Shown here one piece after another: positions 25,762-29,960 of a DNA stretch of 29,960 bases. Below the pieces are notes generated by a model. The model did not search any database. It was given only the letters and a program-made list of their open reading frames with translations, and was not told where the DNA came from. This stretch comes from CAZKYP01 sp964556885 (lineage in GTDB: Bacteria > Planctomycetota > Phycisphaerae > Sedimentisphaerales > Anaerobacaceae), in the NCBI GenBank assembly GCA_964556885.1, contig CAZKYP010000011.1:1-29960 (forward strand). The letters run 5' to 3'. The translations under genes and the position numbers were made by a program. How positions within the stretch are numbered: position 1 is the stretch's first letter; every line of letters starts with the position of its first letter.

Positions 25762-28214
25762 TCAACTGTCTGAAGATATAATGGCAATGGTGAAAATGTC
25801 GGAAAAAGTTTTTTCTGTAGCGTCGGTCGCGGTTACTTTTATATAGATTCTGCCCCGAGTATCGGGTGTCCCTGAGAAAGTACATGTTTCAGGATCGAAA
25901 GATAACCAATCGGGCAGCGGCCTGTTGTTTGAAAGTGTCGCGCTGAAGGTAAGTGTTTCCCGGCCGTCGTCGTCGATAAATGTATTTTCGGGTATCGTAA
26001 AAGTAAACGGCGAATCGAGAACGGCAGTGACATTAGGAAGCGGACAGTTCAGATAGGGATCGTAGTTTCTTAAATCTTCAATAATCCGGCTGGAGAGCCA
26101 GTAAATCTCATCCCTGTCGACCCATGAGCGGACGAAGAACATGTATTTGCCGTCCGGTGTGACGACCGGGTATTTTTCCTGTGTATCGCTATTAATAGTA
26201 TCGCCCATATTAACGGGTGTCGACCATTGGCCGTTCGATTGTTTATAGCTAATCAATAATTCGCCCCGGTCATTCGTAACCCGCATCGATGAAAAAATGT
26301 AGTAGTCCTCGTCCGGAGCAATGTAGGAATTCCATTCCGAATAAGCTGAATTGATTCCGTTTCCCAACATTACGGGTCTTGCGTATTCATTCTCACCTGT
26401 TTTTTCCGAAAGGTATAATCCGTATTTCGTTGTTCCGCCTGTAAAATACAGGTTGCCGTTTGCGGCNNNNNNNNNNNNNNNNNNNNNNNNNNNNNNNNNN
26501 NNNNNNNNNNNNNNNNNNNNNNNNNNNNNNNNNNNNNNNNNNNNNNNNNNNNNNNNNNNNNNNNNNGGTATAATCCGTATTTCGTTGTTCCGCCTGTAAA
26601 ATACAGGTTGCCGTTTGCGGCCGCCGTCGGGTAGATATCCATTTGATGCTGAGCTATCGGGATGGCCGCCTGAACCGGCTCGCTCCATCCCGAATCTGTT
26701 CTCGTAACATAAAAAATGTCAGCATTTTGCCAGCCGATCTTTTCCGGCGTCAGGCGGTCGGAGCAAAAAAAAAGCTGTTCGCCGTCCGGCGTAACAAAAG
26801 GATAATCGTCGATGACCGGCAGGTTGCCGACGTGCAGCCCCGAGAACGGGACGATAGCCGGTTCGGACCAGGTGCCGTCCGCGTACTTCCTGATGCACAT
26901 AATAACATGATAATTATTTTCAGCTAAATTATACACGCTGAAATATATCTCATTCCCATCCGGCGTAAATACCGGCACGCTGTGGATGTTCCATCCTTCG
27001 GGATTGAAGAATGTGGAATCAAAAATTTCGGCGGTCGAGCCCGGCGGCGTCTGCCCCAAATAATCAATTGCCGATGCGGAATCATCGTTAGGTTCGGGTA
27101 TGGGCGTGGTGTTCAGCCAGACTTCCACCGGGGCCGCGGCGCCGCTGCCCCATATAAAGCCAACAGCGATTATGTCCGGCCTGCCGTCACTGTTGAAATC
27201 CCCGACGGCCGTATCCCAGTAGCAGTTGTTCCCCAGCCTTGCGCCACTGTCGGTCAGGTTGCCGCTTCCGTCGTTCAGCCAGACCCGGCTGGGCTGCTGC
27301 GACTGCGCGATGAAAATATCAATAATGCCGTCTCCATTGAAATCAGCCGGTTCGACGTCCTCTCCAGAGCGGCTTGGAATATTGGAGCCCTTGATTAAGT
27401 TGCCGGCCTTGTCGTTCATATAAATCCGCCCGCATCTTGTTGTTTCCTGAATCGCAAGGACAAGGTCCAGCCAGCCGTCGCCGTTCAAATCAAACAAACT
27501 TGTTCCGTGAACATGTGAGCCGCCTTCTTCGATTTGCCGGCTGCTCAGAGTAAAATGTCCCGTACCGTCGTTAATCCAGATTTGATTGGGACACTGCGTA
27601 CTGTTGTTCCAGCGCCATCCGGCAGTGATAGCATCGATGGAACCGTCCTTATTGATGTCCCCCAGGGCAATTAATGCGATTTGTCCGGAGCCGATAGTAC
27701 CGTCGCCCAGCCTCTGACCGGAGTTCGTGAAATTGCCTGTACCATCATTGAAATATACCCGGCTGGCGCTATAGTTCACAATTGCGAACATATCCAAATG
27801 TCCGTTACCGTTTAAATCTGCTAATTGAACCGTACCAATGTTATCACTTGTTATGACCTTGCTTGTAAAGTTGCCTTTTCCATCATTAAGCCAAATCGTA
27901 TTGCCGGTAATCACTTCAGGATGTCCATCGTTATTAATGTCTCCAACCGCCGGCGTATCCGTCCAGTTGGAAGCGGAAGTGAGTCTTTGAGTGGTCTTGG
28001 TGAATTGGCCTGTACCATCTCCAAAAAATACATGGTAGCCGCTATTGCTTGTTACGAAAGCATCCAGCGAGCCGTCCTCATTAAAATCACCAAGAGCGAC
28101 TCCCCACCCCTTTAGTCGGTCGAGCTGTTGGCCGTTACTCTCGAAAGTGACCTGGGCCTGAAGCAGGTTCGAAAAACTGATAAACGCAACAATCCATAAA
28201 ATAGTTCTGTTCAT
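25762..28214 (-). CDS. Secreted double beta-propeller protein (FG-GAP + PD40-like) with CADG domain; interrupted by an assembly gap
   Basis: As given, this is two frames separated by 100 N. Removing the N run and one copy of the identical 55-bp flank (155 bases) joins them in frame into 765 residues. The start is ATG 28214 with GGAGG five bases upstream; the frame is open to 28250 without a better start. Layout: signal peptide (about 1-20, ending LLQA), then seven FG-GAP/VCBS repeats with DxNxDGxxD calcium loops (about 25-370). Next come several PD40-like blades (PVFTPDGNEIYFS, PFVTPDGEQLFFCS, PVVTPDGKYMFFV). Last is a dystroglycan/cadherin-like Ig module near the end (FTIPENTFIDDDG, DWLSFDPETCTFSGTPD). 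It heads the secreted-protein cluster. The function is probably extracellular binding; the ligand is unknown. Confidence 0.82.
26412..26466. repeat. 55-bp direct repeat, left of the N gap
   Basis: Identical base for base to 26567-26621. It encodes the AANGNLYFTGG...KYGLY strand of the PD40 region. Its end coincides exactly with the start of the N run, which marks it as a contig-end overlap rather than a biological repeat. Confidence 0.95.
26467..26566. other. Scaffold gap (100 N)
   Basis: Exactly 100 undetermined bases, the conventional placeholder for a gap of unknown size. The true gap is probably negative, because the two contig ends share 55 bases. Confidence 0.98.
26567..26621. repeat. 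55-bp direct repeat, right of the N gap
   Basis: Second copy of the contig-end overlap, starting at the first base after the N run. Together with the N run it adds 155 bases to the propeller gene and shifts its frame. Confidence 0.95.
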
Positions 28215-28285
28215 GAAAGCCTCCGGGAATGTATATTTTTTCAAAATCATTTAATTATCTCCATCCAGTAAATAACGTATGCGCA

Positions 28286-28313
28286 TAAATACATCGTTTT
28301 CTGAATCTGCCAA
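28286..28313 (-). promoter_or_regulatory. Candidate promoter of the secreted-propeller gene cluster
   Basis: On the minus strand TTGGCA (28313-28308) is followed after 16 bases by TATTTA (28291-28286). The leader would be about 65 bases, including GGAGG before ATG 28214. The spacer between this gene and the divergent sigma factor gene is only about 160 bases, so control could be shared. Confidence 0.3.
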
Positions 28314-28365
28314 CCGCCGAGGGAGGCTTTTGTTTCGTGTTTTTTGGAAAAAATAAGGTTAAAAT

Positions 28366-28380
28366 ATGAAAATAAAATGA
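28366..28380 (+). CDS. Possible four-codon leader peptide overlapping the sigma factor start
   Basis: ATG AAA ATA AAA TGA encodes MKIK. Its stop overlaps the sigma factor ATG as ATGA (28377-28380). AAGG at 28355-28358 is well spaced (seven bases) for this mini-frame but 18 bases from the sigma factor ATG. The arrangement would allow coupled re-initiation. It could be chance in an A-rich leader. Confidence 0.3.
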   Translation: MKIK

Positions 28381-29768
28381 AACATATTCGCCCGAAAGCG
28401 GTTGATGGTTATGAAGCTATGAAACAGACAGACAAGACGTTAAACATGGACCTTATCCGCAAGGCCCGGAACGGTGAGCGAACTGCCCAGAGTTCGCTCG
28501 CCGCTCTAATCAGGCCTAAGGTCTATGCGTACGTCTACAGGATGACGCTCGATGTCCATACGGCGGAAGATTTATCGCAGGAGACCATCGTCAGCCTGAT
28601 ACAGAGCCTGCAGAAGCTGACGATAGAAGACCCGAGCTGCCTGTGGGCGTGGATATATAAAACCGCACTGAACCAGATTAGGGACGATTACAACCGCCGG
28701 CGCATGATGCAGAACGGAACGATGGAAATGATACAGACCCTGCAAAGCCGCAATCGTGAAGGCGGGACGACGCCCGGCGGCCCGGAGCATGTGGCTCATC
28801 AGGAACTGCTCAACGCTGTTTCCAGGGCCATCAACACATTGAAACTGCAATACCGCAACATACTTACTCTTCGCTGCTTCCAGGAGCTTTCCTACGCCGA
28901 GATTGCTCAGACGATGGGCAACAGCGAACTTGCGGCAAGGCTGCTGTTTCACAGGGCGAAGCGTTCGCTCGTTCGGCAACTGGCCCGCGACGGATTCCGC
29001 AAGTCGCAACTACCGCTTGCACTGACGCTCTTCGCTGCGGCCACCGTCGGCCCGCTCGAAAAGGCCTCGGCCGCAACTGTCACCGCCTCGGCTATCCATA
29101 CCGGCGTCGGCGTCAAGATGCTCTCGGTGGTCGGCACATCGAAACTCGGCATCGGCATCGCGGCCGTCGCTGTTTTGGCATTGATACCCCTGAGCACTAT
29201 TGTCACTAACAAAACTAATTCCGGAAGGCTGTTTCATGTCGTAGCCGAGCCTGTAATCGCTCGTTCAAACTTTGCCTATCCGTCCGCCGTCAGGGCCGCG
29301 TATGACCCGGACCGGAGCGGCTGGAAAGGTGCACTGGAAAGCCAGAGCCACACCGGCCTGTCGCACGCGCCGGTTGAGATTCGGCTCGAACAGTGGCTGG
29401 AAAAACCCGCAGGGCCTGACAGATACTGGCTGCATATGCCGCTGGACCACTGGATTGAAATTACGTTCGGAGGCGAAATCACAGACGGCGAAGGCGATGA
29501 TATATTCATCACTGAGCGATGCTGCCACGGTGAGCAGGCGGACGTCTTCCTTGTCGACGATAATGAAAATTTATTCCCGCTGGCCGCGGTCCATGTTTCC
29601 GGCAGCGGCCGGCATATTATAGTGACATACGGCTTCGACCTCGCCGATGTGGAACTGCCCTTCGCTCCGACCGCCGTTCGTATCAAAACCACAAACGAAG
29701 GCTTTCGCGAGTACCGAAGTGCCGAACTAGGCTTCGAGCTGCTAAGCGTCCGCGCAAGAACCAAATAA
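28377..29768 (+). CDS. ECF-type RNA polymerase sigma factor with C-terminal transmembrane and extracytoplasmic domain
   Basis: 463 residues from ATG 28377; a TTG at 28344 in the same frame is possible but has no good ribosome site. Region 2 spans about 24-110 (LIRKARNGE..., DLSQETIVSLIQSL, WAWIYKTALNQIRDDYNRRR). Region 4 spans about 143-205, with the helix-turn-helix ELSYAEIAQTMGNSELAARLLFHRAK. A weaker hydrophobic patch (about 212-223) and a clear membrane helix (about 257-277, LGIGIAAVAVLALIPLSTIV) follow. A beta-rich, acidic domain of about 180 residues comes after it (DHWIEITFGG, GEGDDIFITE, GEQADVFLVDD, a closing LSVRART). The likely topology is sigma inside, C-domain outside. No separate anti-sigma gene is adjacent. 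It diverges from the secreted propeller cluster, a plausible target. Confidence 0.85.
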   Translation: MKHIRPKAVDGYEAMKQTDKTLNMDLIRKARNGERTAQSSLAALIRPKVYAYVYRMTLDVHTAEDLSQETIVSLIQSLQKLTIEDPSCLWAWIYKTALNQIRDDYNRRRMMQNGTMEMIQTLQSRNREGGTTPGGPEHVAHQELLNAVSRAINTLKLQYRNILTLRCFQELSYAEIAQTMGNSELAARLLFHRAKRSLVRQLARDGFRKSQLPLALTLFAAATVGPLEKASAATVTASAIHTGVGVKMLSVVGTSKLGIGIAAVAVLALIPLSTIVTNKTNSGRLFHVVAEPVIARSNFAYPSAVRAAYDPDRSGWKGALESQSHTGLSHAPVEIRLEQWLEKPAGPDRYWLHMPLDHWIEITFGGEITDGEGDDIFITERCCHGEQADVFLVDDNENLFPLAAVHVSGSGRHIIVTYGFDLADVELPFAPTAVRIKTTNEGFREYRSAELGFELLSVRARTK

Positions 29769-29780
29769 CCCCACCGTGTC

Positions 29781-29856
29781 GCGGGCGTCTCGCCCGCGCT
29801 GAGAAATGTAGGGTGGGCTCTGCCCACCATATTCAAAAATGGTGTGCGAAGCACAC
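29781..29856. repeat. Three consecutive short palindromes
   Basis: Perfect hairpins with three-base loops: GCGGGCG/CGCCCGC (29781-29797), GGTGGGC/GCCCACC (29812-29828) and GTGTGC/GCACAC (29842-29856). They fill the space between two convergent genes. None has a T tract, so they are not classical intrinsic terminators; they could be REP-like elements or act as bidirectional transcript ends. Confidence 0.75.
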
Positions 29857-29857
29857 A

Positions 29858-29960
29858 CTACTCGTAGAAGCTCATGAACACTTCGAGGTCTTTGACGTCC
29901 ACGACGCCGTCACCGAAGGGGGTCGGACCTATGTCGCATAGTGACTCATCGCTGCCCCAG
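29858..29960 (-). CDS. 3' end of a dockerin-tailed protein gene (cut by the window edge)
   Basis: 33 codons plus a TAG stop; the rest lies beyond the window. The tail reads GDGVVDVKDLEVFMSFYE, almost the same as the end of the exported metallo-hydrolase (GDGTVDVKDLEVFMQFYEQ), so it is the second calcium loop of a dockerin-type repeat pair. A 24-base stretch here (29880-29903) is identical to 23549-23572. The main domain of this protein is not visible. Confidence 0.8.
   Translation of the reverse strand, partial: WGSDESLCDIGPTPFGDGVVDVKDLEVFMSFYE

Noticed and set aside
25730..25885. N-terminal extension of the seven-bladed propeller protein
   Set aside because: The added residues are basic and unlike a secreted protein. 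GGAGG and a signal peptide fix the start at 25729.
1..29960. tRNA genes, rRNA, CRISPR arrays, riboswitches or insertion sequences
   Set aside because: I looked through the intergenic stretches by eye on both strands and saw no cloverleaf-like segments, regularly spaced repeats or transposase reading frames. A covariance search was not possible.

Overview
The window looks like a stretch of a Gram-negative (diderm) bacterial chromosome, most likely a metagenome-assembled Planctomycetota genome of the Phycisphaerae/Sedimentisphaerales kind. That placement is inference. It rests on secreted proteins ending in dockerin-like repeats, FG-GAP/VCBS beta-propellers, an ECF sigma factor fused to a membrane anchor and an outer domain, an LptD-type protein and LolCDE genes. 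No rRNA, tRNA, CRISPR array or transposase is visible. A 100-N scaffold gap lies at 26467-26566.

Layout. (1) 20-6901, minus strand: a surface-glycan operon. In transcription order it encodes an NAD-dependent sugar epimerase/decarboxylase, GDP-mannose 4,6-dehydratase, GDP-L-fucose synthase, a DUF2723 (TMEM260-like) GT-C membrane protein, a polysaccharide flippase and a SAM methyltransferase. It makes GDP-fucose and probably a second nucleotide sugar, and it includes the membrane step for exporting or transferring the glycan. (2) 6902-8732: a long AT-rich non-coding stretch with divergent candidate promoters, then a plus-strand outer-membrane beta-barrel gene closed by a clear intrinsic terminator. 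(3) 8774-16286, minus strand: lysS, a LolC/E permease, a four-helix-bundle (23S IVP/Avd-like) gene that looks inserted, a second LolC/E permease, LolD, a branched-chain aminotransferase and a polyprenyl diphosphate synthase. (4) 16329-23037, minus strand: an S41/PDZ C-terminal protease, a class II fructose-bisphosphate aldolase and a large LptD-like protein. (5) 23206-23487, plus strand: a small conserved-looking protein of unknown function. (6) 23524-28214, minus strand: three exported proteins in a row. These are a two-propeller protein interrupted by the N gap, a seven-bladed FG-GAP protein, and a COG1237-type metallo-beta-lactamase-fold protein with a dockerin tail. (7) 28377-29768, plus strand: the ECF sigma factor with a transmembrane and outer domain. 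It is followed by three palindromes and the 3' end of another dockerin-tailed gene cut by the window edge.

Envelope construction dominates: sugar nucleotides and flippase, lipoprotein sorting (Lol), LPS insertion (LptD), isoprenoid precursor supply and secreted proteins. The most interesting points are the membrane-anchored sigma factor beside secreted propeller genes, the four-helix-bundle cassette splitting the lol genes, the exported dockerin-tailed COG1237 enzyme, and the N gap. The gap is flanked by an identical 55-bp sequence, and collapsing it restores one intact 765-residue gene.
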